Of a stretch of DNA of 13,517 nucleotides, positions 1 to 7,181 are shown piece after piece. Position numbers and translations under genes: made by a program. Source of the stretch: Candidatus Magasanikiibacteriota bacterium (GTDB lineage: Bacteria > Patescibacteriota > Patescibacteriia > Magasanikbacterales > GWA2-37-8); contig CAIOJG010000123.1 in the NCBI GenBank assembly GCA_903858555.1, positions 1 through 13,517 on the forward strand. The letters run 5' to 3'. The notes under the pieces are model-generated. The model saw only the letters and a program-made list of their open reading frames with translations. It ran no database searches and had not been told where the DNA came from. Every line of letters begins with the position of its first letter. Positions within the stretch are counted from its first letter, which is position 1.

Positions 1-186
1 ATCACGACTCATGTGTGGGAGTACGTCGGTGGAGATGTCTCTATCATGACTGTAAACGCGCCAATCGTTTCTCGTTGGATCGCGCAGCCAAATATTTTAA
101 TCAATGGATTGCTTGGATTTTTGGCGGGTATATTATTGTCGGCTGCGTGGGTGATAAAATCAAAGCGTCATTTATTTGGAATGTAA
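1..186 (+). CDS. C-terminal end of a membrane protein, possibly polysaccharide co-polymerase (Wzz-like)
   Basis: The frame is open from base 1 and ends at TAA 184-186, leaving the last 61 residues of a protein that begins outside the window. What is visible is a soluble stretch ending in a proline-containing segment (APIVSRWIAQP), one strongly hydrophobic helix of about 21 residues at residues 33-53, and a short basic tail (KSKRH). A proline-rich approach to a final TM helix with a short cytoplasmic tail is typical of Wzz/GumC-type chain-length regulators, and other surface-glycan genes sit in the window. With so little sequence, any protein with a C-terminal anchor would fit. The next gene starts 23 bases on, so it probably belongs to the same operon. 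Confidence 0.6.
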   Translation: MTTHVWEYVGGDVSIMTVNAPIVSRWIAQPNILINGLLGFLAGILLSAAWVIKSKRHLFGM

Positions 187-209
187 TTTTTTAAATAATT
201 TAAATTTAT

Positions 210-524
210 ATGACACAACAAAATCCTCTAGAAGATTTAATAGTAAGTATTCTAAATGCCAACGGTTTTGAAAATTTGGATGATGATGCCAAGGCTACTT
301 ATTTGCCACAGTTTATGGCTCAGGCGGAGCAGCGTATTGGCGCCGCTTTAATGCCACTTTTGACCAAAGAATCCGCTGCTGAATTTGTGGAACTTACCAA
401 AAAAGAGACCACCCCAGAACAATGGTGGAAATTTTGGGAAACAAGTGTACCAAATTTTACCGAGGTAGTAAAAGCGACAATGGAAAAATTTGCCGGTGAA
501 GTAAAAGAATCGTTAGCTTTATAG
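210..524 (+). CDS. Small acidic helical protein of unknown function (104 aa)
   Basis: A complete 104-residue frame, ATG to TAG. It has no signal peptide or TM segment and is predicted mostly helical and acidic. A feature is the tryptophan-rich turn TPEQWWKFWETSVPNF at about residues 69-84. It resembles small conserved proteins of unknown function seen in CPR genomes (possibly the DUF5663 type); that is recall and was not tested. No SD sequence precedes the ATG, as for the other AT-rich genes here. It lies 6 bases before the next gene and two genes before the 1651-aa protein, so a role as a soluble partner of that protein is plausible but unproven. Confidence 0.75.
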   Translation: MTQQNPLEDLIVSILNANGFENLDDDAKATYLPQFMAQAEQRIGAALMPLLTKESAAEFVELTKKETTPEQWWKFWETSVPNFTEVVKATMEKFAGEVKESLAL

Positions 525-530
525 TTTGTT

Positions 531-719
531 ATGGAGGTAAAAGATTTAAAAATTTCTGCGGATGATGGATTGATAAAAGCAGTTAATTTTGCTATGGAAA
601 AATTTTTATTGCAATCCGAAATGATCGCTTCCGAAGGAAAAATTTTGGAAAAAGAATTTCATGATTTAAAAAATAAAGTGCAATTAAAAAAAATAAATTC
701 CGTAATTCAAAAATTTTAA
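531..719 (+). CDS. Small helical protein of unknown function (62 aa)
   Basis: A short frame from ATG 531 to TAA 719. It is Lys/Glu-rich and amphipathic, without cysteine or TM segment. Residues from about 28 onward (EMIASEGKILEKEFHDLK) have the heptad-like spacing of a coiled coil. It is held between two clear genes with gaps of 6 and 12 bases and shares their AT-rich codon use, which is the main reason to call it real despite its size. I do not recognise a family. It may be a small structural or adaptor protein of the same operon as the 1651-aa protein. Confidence 0.6.
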   Translation: MEVKDLKISADDGLIKAVNFAMEKFLLQSEMIASEGKILEKEFHDLKNKVQLKKINSVIQKF

Positions 720-731
720 TTTTACAATTGT

Positions 732-3700
732 ATGGTTGATGTAAGAAAATTTAAACCCAAGGAAGCGAATGAATTTAGAACTGAAGATCTTAGCCCCGGC
801 AACCACTTGGCTTTTCTAGATGATGTTAGTGGTCGGTGGCAAGTGGGTGAATTGGTAAATTGGCGAACTCCGGCCAAAGATGCGGATGGAAATTATAATG
901 CTCGTGTTGTAGATTTTGTTACCGGTGCCACTCGCGACGTTTCTCTTTCTTTGACACCAAAAAAAGTGGAATTGCCAAATCTTACTATCAACCATTCTAT
1001 CAACGGACAAAATTATCGCATTCAGCCAAATTCCATTACCATACATGACAATGGTTTGATAGAGTTTACTTTGTTTAATATCACCAATCCTGCGGAGAGA
1101 ATAACGGATGTAAATTCGGAAATGTTAAAAAATTTGGACGCGGTAAATAAATTACAAGCCGAATCCAACACCAAAATCAACAATTTAAAAGCCGAAGTGG
1201 TGCGCAAGGCTGATGCTCGCGGTCAAGAAGTTTTAAAAGGGTTGTCTGGTTTGCAGCAAAAATTGGAAGAGGCCAATGGTAAATTGGCCAGCTTGGAAGA
1301 ATGGCAAGAGATGGATGCGGCTGAAGCTTTGGCTATCGGGCAGCAGATAAAAGCATTGCAAACTGAATTGGAAACGGGATTAAAAGATTTAAAAGATCAG
1401 CTAGAAGCAATAAAACCGGTTGCCGCTAGTAGTTTGATGGCGGCCGAAGCCAATGGCTGGAAAGCTCGTTTGGCAAGAGAAAAAGAAGATAAAGTAGATG
1501 AAGAAAAAGAAACAAATGAAACTACTAAAGAAACCGCGACCGTCGCTTATGATAAATGGAAAAAAGACCATAAGAAATGGGAGGACAAAATGACTGCTTA
1601 TGAAACTTGGAAATTGAAACACGATACTTGGAGCTCGAAAAAAGCAGTGTGGGATGGTATGTCGCCAGCAGAACAAGCGGATAAAGCCAATAAAGATAAA
1701 AATCCAGGTAATGAACCGTTGCCAATCTTGCCAGATCCGACCGCTTCTGAACCAGCAGAACCTACAAATCCGGCTAAAATTAAAGAAGTAAAAGAAGATG
1801 AAGTAAAATTCAGAGTTTCTTATGATTTGTATCTGAGATTGGTTGGTGTTGAATATGCCACTCTTTCACCAAAACATAAAAGTTTGATAGACAAAGTTAC
1901 TGCCGAAATAAATAAAAAAATTGCTGAAGGCCATCTCACTGGGCTCACTGCTGTTGGTGGTACACCAAAAAAATCTGAAGTAAAATTGGTGGCGGAAATT
2001 TTTGAAAAAATATTACAAGATGAAAGCGGTAAAACCGAGGAAGAAGATTACAAATTCGATCTCAAAAAAGAAAAAGCCGATTTGAAAGAAAAGTGGAAAG
2101 CTTTGGCTGAGCGTTCTATCAAAGCTGGTTTTGACAAAGTTACTATTGAGGCGCGCTTATCTTCTATAATAGCTAGAACTGACGCGATTGTAGATGCTGA
2201 TCCGAATAAAGAAAAAGATATTTTGGATCTCTGGAAAGATTTTACCGATTCTGAATTATTAACTTTCAAAAAAGAACAAGAGAAAATCATTCCAGAAAAA
2301 CGTGAAGTTAAACAAGGTGATATTGATATTCCGGATATTTTGTTGCGGGATTTGATTTCCACTCGTCAACCTGAAGTACGTGCTACAATGGCCGCCGTTC
2401 TCAGAAATGAATTGACCTTTGGGGATGAAGCCAAGAAAAATTTAGCAGAAGATCCAGCCGTAGTAGAAGCTTTGAAAGAATTGATGAAGCGCGCGCCAAG
2501 TGAAGCGATGCTGTCGCAGCTGCGTAAATATGGTATAAAAAATTGGGAAAGTTTCCAAAAACTTTGGAATGGCGGTATGGCGATAAAAGCGGCCAAAGTA
2601 ATGCACGAATGGGGTCAGGCCGATCTACGTAATGAAGTAATAAAACAAACTGGCGCATTGGATCAAATGAAAGCGCTCAAGTGGCAGCTCGGGGCTAGAG
2701 TTTTGGTAAATATGGCTGCCATTGGTGGTGGTGTGGCTTTGGCAAGTACTGGTTTGGGCGCAGTAGTTTTGGGTGGTTATGGTTTGTCTTCTTTAGGTAT
2801 GGCCGCCGCCGGTGGTGCGGTCGGTGGTGGTATTCGCGCTACCTTACAGAAATTTTTATTTGGTGGAAAAAAATTGGAAGAAAGAAAAGCCAAAAAATTG
2901 GAAGAATTAGCCGACAACAAACGTACGGAAATAATTAACAATGTTTTAAACAATCGCTTTAATGGAGCAAGTCGTGGTGGTGTAATTAATTCCGGCCACG
3001 CAGAATTTTCAGCTATCTTGGCCGAAGCTATTCGCGCGGCTAGTGCAGAAGCCAATTTGATCCAAGGCGCAGCAGAAGATTTTGACAACACTCAAGCCCA
3101 GTCTCTACAAGGTGACGCCAAACGTCTCTATATCAACGCTTTGAAAAATGCGCGTGAGTCTGGTATAAGTCCAGATAAAGATCAAAAAATCCGATTAGCG
3201 ATTGCTTTAGAAACTTTGATTTCAAAAAATGAAACAATTGATGCTGTACAAAACACCGATCCGGCTGTGATAAAAATGCTTGATGGCGTGATGGCTGGAT
3301 ATAGCGGTGCTGGTGCCAGTAGAGAAAACTACGGTGTAAAAGGTGCGGCTGGTACCGTGGCTATTGGTGCCACTGTCGGTGCGGCCTTTTTCTCAAATAG
3401 TGCGGTCACTCGTGGTGCGCTTGGTGCGGCCGGTGGTGCTCTCATGGGATACAAGACCGGAGAAACCTGGAGAAAGAGTCGTGAATTTAAACAGGCTGAA
3501 GACGTATTTACTCCACAATTCAATGAAGCGCGTCAGATGTGGAATATGTATTTTAGAAATCCAAATAGTTTGACTCCGGCTGAGTTTACTTCTTTTGGTG
3601 AACGCTTACAAACTTTCAATAGATACTTGACTGGCGAAGCCGACACCGTAGAAGGACAAAAAACAGTAGAATATATTTTGTCTAATCCTCAATTAAAACA

Positions 3701-5687
3701 ACAAATAGAAAATTTGGTTTATCAAGCTTATCGTCGTGGTGTCTTTGCTCGTTTGAGTTTGGAGAGGTTGCAGATTCATACCGAAGAAGCCATAAAAGAA
3801 AGCGATATCAAATTGTCTGATTCCGATAAAGCCGCTTGGAAAAAAGCCGGCTGGCGTGCTTTGTATACCACGGCTGGTGCGGTGGTGGGTGCTGCCTCGG
3901 CTGTTGTAATGGGGAGAGGTTTCCAAGAAATGGCCAAAGATTTCAAACATGGTGTTTTACATGATTATGGTCATAAAGATCCGACTTGGGTACATGCCAA
4001 AGGGCACGGTGCTGTGGTAGAAGGTAAAGTGGCTGCCGCCGCTGCCGCTACTGGTGCAGCCGTAGAAGCTCATCCAACTGGAGCGGGAGTGTCTGCTCAT
4101 CCCGAAGCTGCAAGCGGTGCTGCACAGCCAGAAGGTACAACTACTCACGAAGTCCCTGCACATTTTGAAAAAGCTCCAGCTGTGGCAACTGAAACTGTCG
4201 CTAGTCACGGTAGTGCATGGCGCTCTATGGACAATTTACATTCCTCTCACAAAGGTGATTTGTTCAAAGGCTGGAGTCAATCCAAATTCAACGAATGGCG
4301 CAATGCCGAGTTGGAAAATATGGGTTTTAAAAAATTACCAAATGGTGATATTTTGCATCCGTATGATGTAAAACCAGGCGCACAATTTGAATGTTATAAA
4401 GACGAGTCTGGTCAGTTGCACATGCGACCATCTGAAGCAGCTTTGGACAAATTTCCTCCGTTTACTGATCCAAAGACAGGTGAGCGTATATATATGGTAG
4501 AACACCATACTGGTGGAAAAATGACTACGATGCCGGTGCGTGATTCACACGATCACACTTTGGTTAAACACGAGATTGAATATAATCCAAAAGGAGCTGT
4601 TCGTGGTGAGAGTGGTACAGACTACAAACTGGTAAAAATTAAAGGAGAAGAATTATATAGAGGTGTTGAAGGTAAACATAGCGGCCAGGTATACACAAAA
4701 GATGGTGAGTATATTGGTAGATACGAAGATGGTGGAAACGGGAAAGAGCGCTTTATTACTTTTGATAAAGATGCATCTCAAACGGGGCACCATAATGTTG
4801 GTCCAAATGAATTCAAACATGGTGTTCTTTTGGATGAGTTAAAAGATTCTCATGGAAACGCAGTCCGTACAACATATGAATACCGAAGCGATCTTGCACC
4901 TGCTCCAAAGCTGGAAGCGCATATGTCTGGTGGGGGTACAAGTTGGAAGCAAGGTGATGTTATTCCAGTTGCTGAGATTCAAAAAATTGATACTAACGTC
5001 CATGGACGTTTGGTCGGTGGTGGGGCGGGAGTAAAAGAAGTTGTGCCTACTATTAAAACGGTTGGATCCGAAGTAAAAGTAGGAGACGCTCAGCCAACTG
5101 ATAACACAAAAAATGTTGCGCCAATAAAAGGCACAGAAGCCACTGTAACAACTGCACAGGGAACTGAAAAATTGATTGTCCCAGAAGGGTTTACTGGAAA
5201 AGAAGCCCAGTTTATGGAATTACGTTCCATAAAAGGAGATTTAGTCAACAGTTTATTTAAAGATAAGGTTATTAGTGTAAATGATAAAATTGGTCTGATC
5301 CCAGGATTAATGGACAAGGTGCAGACGGTTTTGTCACAAAATCCTGGCTTGCTTAAAGACCAAGATATATCTCGAGCTCTTGATGTCAATCAGCATCTTT
5401 CAAGCGCTGATCGTTATAGTACAATCGTGGGGGTTTTAGAGGATAAACACGCTATAAATTTGTCGGTCTCAGAAAGATTATTGCTTGGTGGAAACAATGT
5501 AATTGGTGATGATTTTGAGCATGTAAAAGGAAATATTGATGGAGTGGATTATGATATGATTGTGGCTAAAGGTGACGGAGCGGATACATATCGTATGAGA
5601 AATCTTCAAGATAATTCAGTAATGGTAGTAACTGATCCGAAAATAAAGTTTAATACAGTAAATATAGCGGAATCGCTTAAACAGTAA
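732..5687 (+). CDS. Giant multidomain coiled-coil membrane protein (1651 aa), unknown function
   Basis: A single open frame of 1651 codons, by far the largest gene here. By eye the order is: residues 1-125, a beta-rich domain; about 127-236, a coiled coil; about 243-320, a highly charged K/E segment with regularly spaced tryptophans (YDKWKKDHKKWEDKM); a proline-rich hinge near 325-345; about 350-640, a helical region. Gly/Ala-rich hydrophobic segments follow near 653-705, 866-906 and 1033-1062, each followed by basic residues, so they look like TM hairpins or membrane-inserting segments. About 1090-1160 is an Ala/Pro/His linker, and the last roughly 490 residues form one or more soluble domains. 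There is no N-terminal signal peptide, so the N-terminus is probably cytoplasmic. The start has no SD; it lies 12 bases after the 62-aa gene. Giant poorly characterised membrane proteins are common in CPR bacteria. I recognise no catalytic motif; an envelope or cell-contact scaffold is a guess. Confidence 0.88.
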   Translation: MVDVRKFKPKEANEFRTEDLSPGNHLAFLDDVSGRWQVGELVNWRTPAKDADGNYNARVVDFVTGATRDVSLSLTPKKVELPNLTINHSINGQNYRIQPNSITIHDNGLIEFTLFNITNPAERITDVNSEMLKNLDAVNKLQAESNTKINNLKAEVVRKADARGQEVLKGLSGLQQKLEEANGKLASLEEWQEMDAAEALAIGQQIKALQTELETGLKDLKDQLEAIKPVAASSLMAAEANGWKARLAREKEDKVDEEKETNETTKETATVAYDKWKKDHKKWEDKMTAYETWKLKHDTWSSKKAVWDGMSPAEQADKANKDKNPGNEPLPILPDPTASEPAEPTNPAKIKEVKEDEVKFRVSYDLYLRLVGVEYATLSPKHKSLIDKVTAEINKKIAEGHLTGLTAVGGTPKKSEVKLVAEIFEKILQDESGKTEEEDYKFDLKKEKADLKEKWKALAERSIKAGFDKVTIEARLSSIIARTDAIVDADPNKEKDILDLWKDFTDSELLTFKKEQEKIIPEKREVKQGDIDIPDILLRDLISTRQPEVRATMAAVLRNELTFGDEAKKNLAEDPAVVEALKELMKRAPSEAMLSQLRKYGIKNWESFQKLWNGGMAIKAAKVMHEWGQADLRNEVIKQTGALDQMKALKWQLGARVLVNMAAIGGGVALASTGLGAVVLGGYGLSSLGMAAAGGAVGGGIRATLQKFLFGGKKLEERKAKKLEELADNKRTEIINNVLNNRFNGASRGGVINSGHAEFSAILAEAIRAASAEANLIQGAAEDFDNTQAQSLQGDAKRLYINALKNARESGISPDKDQKIRLAIALETLISKNETIDAVQNTDPAVIKMLDGVMAGYSGAGASRENYGVKGAAGTVAIGATVGAAFFSNSAVTRGALGAAGGALMGYKTGETWRKSREFKQAEDVFTPQFNEARQMWNMYFRNPNSLTPAEFTSFGERLQTFNRYLTGEADTVEGQKTVEYILSNPQLKQQIENLVYQAYRRGVFARLSLERLQIHTEEAIKESDIKLSDSDKAAWKKAGWRALYTTAGAVVGAASAVVMGRGFQEMAKDFKHGVLHDYGHKDPTWVHAKGHGAVVEGKVAAAAAATGAAVEAHPTGAGVSAHPEAASGAAQPEGTTTHEVPAHFEKAPAVATETVASHGSAWRSMDNLHSSHKGDLFKGWSQSKFNEWRNAELENMGFKKLPNGDILHPYDVKPGAQFECYKDESGQLHMRPSEAALDKFPPFTDPKTGERIYMVEHHTGGKMTTMPVRDSHDHTLVKHEIEYNPKGAVRGESGTDYKLVKIKGEELYRGVEGKHSGQVYTKDGEYIGRYEDGGNGKERFITFDKDASQTGHHNVGPNEFKHGVLLDELKDSHGNAVRTTYEYRSDLAPAPKLEAHMSGGGTSWKQGDVIPVAEIQKIDTNVHGRLVGGGAGVKEVVPTIKTVGSEVKVGDAQPTDNTKNVAPIKGTEATVTTAQGTEKLIVPEGFTGKEAQFMELRSIKGDLVNSLFKDKVISVNDKIGLIPGLMDKVQTVLSQNPGLLKDQDISRALDVNQHLSSADRYSTIVGVLEDKHAINLSVSERLLLGGNNVIGDDFEHVKGNIDGVDYDMIVAKGDGADTYRMRNLQDNSVMVVTDPKIKFNTVNIAESLKQ

Positions 5688-5702
5688 ATTATCCAGTTTT
5701 TA

Positions 5703-5735
5703 AAAACCACGCTACTAGCGTGGTTTTGTTTTATA
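5703..5735 (+). terminator. Intrinsic terminator after the 1651-aa gene
   Basis: A perfect 11-bp stem (AAAACCACGCT with AGCGTGGTTTT, 5703-5713 and 5717-5727) closes a 3-base loop and is followed by a T-rich tail (GTTTTATATT). It starts 15 bases after the TAA of the 1651-aa gene. The A-tract on the left side lets it work in both directions. It marks the left edge of the compositionally different centre. Confidence 0.9.
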
Positions 5736-5780
5736 TTAGCCAAAAAATAGGCAAAAGTGGACGATATTAACCTTTACCTC

Positions 5781-5809
5781 TTGACAAAACCGGCGATTAG
5801 TGGTAATAT
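5781..5809 (+). promoter_or_regulatory. Strong sigma-70-type promoter of the central island
   Basis: TTGACA at 5781-5786 and TAATAT at 5804-5809 are separated by exactly 17 bases. The predicted start of transcription, near 5815-5818, falls on the first base pairs of an 8-bp hairpin (5815-5835), the arrangement expected for a stable RNA or a structured leader. It is the only near-consensus promoter I find before the three island genes, so it may drive all of them. Confidence 0.75.
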
Positions 5810-5915
5810 ATTCAGTTACGATAAATCATCGTGACTACAACCCCTAGTGTCGCCACCCTTGATTTTGAGAGAGGTCAAAGCAGTGGCAGCACTAATAAAC
5901 AATATAGTTGTATGT

Positions 5916-5941
5916 AACTCTCTCACCATGGAGAGTTTTTT
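5916..5941 (+). terminator. Early terminator/attenuator-like hairpin inside leader 1
   Basis: AACTCTC (5916-5922) pairs with GAGAGTT (5931-5937) over an 8-base loop, and the 3' arm runs into six Ts (5936-5941). It lies about 100-125 bases after the predicted transcription start. It could release a short RNA of about 125 nt or act as an attenuator for the downstream genes. The stem is only moderately GC-rich, so strength is uncertain. Confidence 0.5.
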
Positions 5942-5954
5942 CTGTGGCAGGCAA

Positions 5955-5967
5955 CGTTCTTTACAAT
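5955..5967 (+). repeat. 13-base motif shared between leaders 1 and 2, copy 1
   Basis: CGTTCTTTACAAT occurs here and again at 7256-7268, in both cases within the structured spacer upstream of an island gene and just before a stable stem. The TACAAT part resembles a -10 box, but no good -35 lies 17 bases upstream, so an RNA or protein-binding role is at least as likely. Confidence 0.45.
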
Positions 5968-5985
5968 ATATCGTCGGTTCGACAG

Positions 5986-6038
5986 TACTTGCGTGGAAAT
6001 GAGAATGTATAAAATGCATTTTTATTCCCGCGCAAGTA
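5986..6038 (+). other. Long RNA hairpin, 8 + 15 bp
   Basis: TACTTGCG (5986-5993) pairs with CGCAAGTA (6031-6038). Inside, 5995-6010 pairs with 6014-6028 through 15 pairs, including several G-U pairs, with a single bulged A and an AAA loop. The many wobble pairs mean the fold is stronger as RNA on this strand than on the other. Confidence 0.7.
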
Positions 6039-6102
6039 TGCCTTCGCGCTGTGGGAGTTCAGCTGGTCTTCATAAACCAGTAAAATTCCCGCTTCAAGCG
6101 GG

Positions 6103-6206
6103 GGCGTGCCAGTCTAGATTTGGGCAACAAGGCTCAAATCAAAAACAAAGTGCGTCGGTACCAAAATCGTCCAAACACAAACCGAACAGTCAAATAGACT
6201 GGCGCC
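6103..6206 (+). other. Multibranch RNA element with a 12-bp closing stem
   Basis: GGC 6103-6105 and GCCAGTCTA 6108-6116 pair with TAGACTGGC 6195-6203 and GCC 6204-6206: 12 pairs with a 2-base bulge across a 78-base interior. Immediately inside, with no unpaired base, GATTTGGGC 6117-6125 pairs with GCTCAAATC 6132-6140 (nine pairs, one G-U), so the helices can stack coaxially. The remaining interior, 6141-6194, is A-rich and largely unpaired, as in a binding loop. This compact, precise geometry is the best single argument for a functional RNA here. Confidence 0.65.
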
Positions 6207-6288
6207 AAACCGTCGTAAATACCCAGTGGTAAATCCACAAGGGGAAACGATGCTGGGCATATGGTAAGTGTAAGGACAAACGTGTTTC

Positions 6289-6293
6289 AGGAG
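6289..6293 (+). promoter_or_regulatory. Shine-Dalgarno sequence of the zinc-ribbon gene
   Basis: AGGAG lies 7 bases before ATG 6301. It fixes the start and contrasts with the AT-rich flanking genes, none of which has a recognisable SD. Confidence 0.8.
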
Positions 6294-6300
6294 TTACATC

Positions 6301-7065
6301 ATGAACTGTTCGCACTGCAACGCCATCAATCAGGCGCTTAATGTTCCTTGCACGAGCTGTGGAGCGCTCACGGTGAGCATGGCCCAGCAGACCGTGATCA
6401 GGCCGGCCCCGACGCTGGTGTACGCCCCCCTCAACCAGGGCGGCCAGACCAACAACACCGGCACCGGCAGCGTCAACAACAACTGCCCGCCGCCGCGCAA
6501 CTACTGCTACTCCGCCATGCCCGCGTGGGCCTGGTGGTTGGTAGGCGTGCTGGCCTTCGCGCTGGTCTCGATCCTGGGTTACCTCGCCTTCGCGCATCAG
6601 ATGGACGGCGTGAAGAACGTGATCGCGACGGCTGCGAAGACGGTGGTCGCCGGCGCTGACTTGAATACCGGTTCGGTACTCAACAGCCAGGCTGCGCTGA
6701 AGACTTCGATCGACGGCGTCAACACCAGCGTGCAAGCTGGCAACGGCAAGCTCGACGCACTGAAGACCGGCGTCGATGCCACGACGGCCGCGGTCAACAC
6801 CGGCAACGGCAAACTGGACACGCTTCACAACGACAACACTGCCAACGGCACTAAGCTGGACGCGCTGAAGACTTCGGTCGACGGCGTCAACACCAACCTG
6901 GTCACCGCCAACGCGACGCTGAAGTCCGTGTCTTGGCAAATCGCCGCCCAGCGCCGCGACGCTCTCAAGGCGTTCGCGGAAGCCAAGGCAGCGGTGAAGC
7001 CCGTCGCTGCCAACGTCACCGTCGACAACAAGACGGACAACGACAGCGGTTCGACCGACGAATAA
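6301..7065 (+). CDS. Zinc-ribbon, single-TM protein with repetitive extracytoplasmic tail (254 aa)
   Basis: Residues 3-20 form a zinc ribbon of the CxxC-x10-CxxC type (C3, C6, C17, C20). A low-complexity Asn/Thr/Gly/Pro linker follows, with two more cysteines (C62, C69), then one TM helix at about 76-97 (WAWWLVGVLAFALVSILGYL). The remaining roughly 155 residues carry imperfect repeats around NGKLDALKTGVD and VNTGNGKLDTL, of amphipathic coiled-coil character, ending in an acidic Ser/Asp tail. A small cytoplasmic zinc ribbon joined by one TM helix to an outside stalk is a known bacterial architecture; a sensor, anchor or secretion-accessory role is inference. Start fixed by AGGAG at 6289. The coding sequence is GC-rich (63% in a line counted) with C/G-ending codons, unlike the AT-rich flanks. 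No specific family recognised. Confidence 0.85.
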   Translation: MNCSHCNAINQALNVPCTSCGALTVSMAQQTVIRPAPTLVYAPLNQGGQTNNTGTGSVNNNCPPPRNYCYSAMPAWAWWLVGVLAFALVSILGYLAFAHQMDGVKNVIATAAKTVVAGADLNTGSVLNSQAALKTSIDGVNTSVQAGNGKLDALKTGVDATTAAVNTGNGKLDTLHNDNTANGTKLDALKTSVDGVNTNLVTANATLKSVSWQIAAQRRDALKAFAEAKAAVKPVAANVTVDNKTDNDSGSTDE

Positions 7066-7067
7066 GT

Positions 7068-7109
7068 AAGCGCCCAAAGCGCTTGACGCCCCACCATTTC
7101 CGCGGGGCG
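7068..7109 (+). other. Two GC-rich stems after the zinc-ribbon gene, no U-tract
   Basis: AAGCGC/GCGCTT (7068-7073 with 7079-7084) and CGCCCC/GGGGCG (7087-7092 with 7104-7109) start two bases after the stop codon. Neither is followed by a T-run, so they are not canonical terminators; they may protect the mRNA 3' end, pause RNA polymerase, or belong to the next leader. Confidence 0.5.
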
Positions 7110-7127
7110 ACCAAAGTACCAATCAGT

Positions 7128-7159
7128 GTTGCAACTTAAACGCTGAAAAGTCTTTGACA
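7128..7159 (+). promoter_or_regulatory. Spacer module GTTGCAA ... AAAGTCTTTGACA, copy 1
   Basis: GTTGCAA (7128-7134) and AAAGTCTTTGACA (7147-7159) are followed by an A-run. The same two words, with AAAGTACTTTGACA and shorter spacing, recur at 8206-8228 before the next gene. The AAAGtCTTT part is an interrupted palindrome overlapping a TTGACA, which looks like a -35 box with an operator, but no -10 box lies at 16-18 bases in either copy. Confidence 0.4.
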
Positions 7160-7181
7160 GGAAAAAAATCCTAACAAGGTG

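Larger units (their letters stand above)
5815..6290 (+). ncRNA. Large structured RNA/leader 1 (about 475 nt), unknown class
   Basis: The 490 bases between the promoter and the zinc-ribbon gene contain many mutually compatible stems. In order: 5815-5822 with 5828-5835; 5845-5856 with 5883-5894 (12 bp with two central mismatches); 5916-5922 with 5931-5937 plus a T-run; GTCG/CGAC at 5973-5983; a 53-base hairpin at 5986-6038; 6053-6067 with 6076-6090; 6088-6094 with 6096-6102; a multibranch unit at 6103-6206; and 6222-6226 with 6253-6257. G-U pairs within several stems suggest selection on RNA rather than a DNA palindrome. I see no tmRNA, RNase P, 6S, SRP, intron or known riboswitch signature. 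Composition is mixed (about 37-52% GC per 60 bases). It could be a long 5' UTR, one or two separate small RNAs, or both. Confidence 0.65.

Noticed and set aside
5993..6232. Possible 79-codon gene in leader 1
   Set aside because: No SD, and it runs through the long hairpin and multibranch stems; the RNA structure explains the sequence better, though a small peptide cannot be fully excluded.
5815..6300. tmRNA, RNase P RNA, 6S or group I/II intron
   Set aside because: None of the conserved end, core or domain sequences is present; GGTTCGAC at 5976 looks like a T-loop but is a 4-bp GTCG/CGAC hairpin without the rest of a tRNA.
6190..7122. 310-codon minus-strand frame opposite the zinc-ribbon gene
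   Set aside because: Mirror of a GC-rich coding sequence; the plus strand has SD, zinc ribbon and TM helix.
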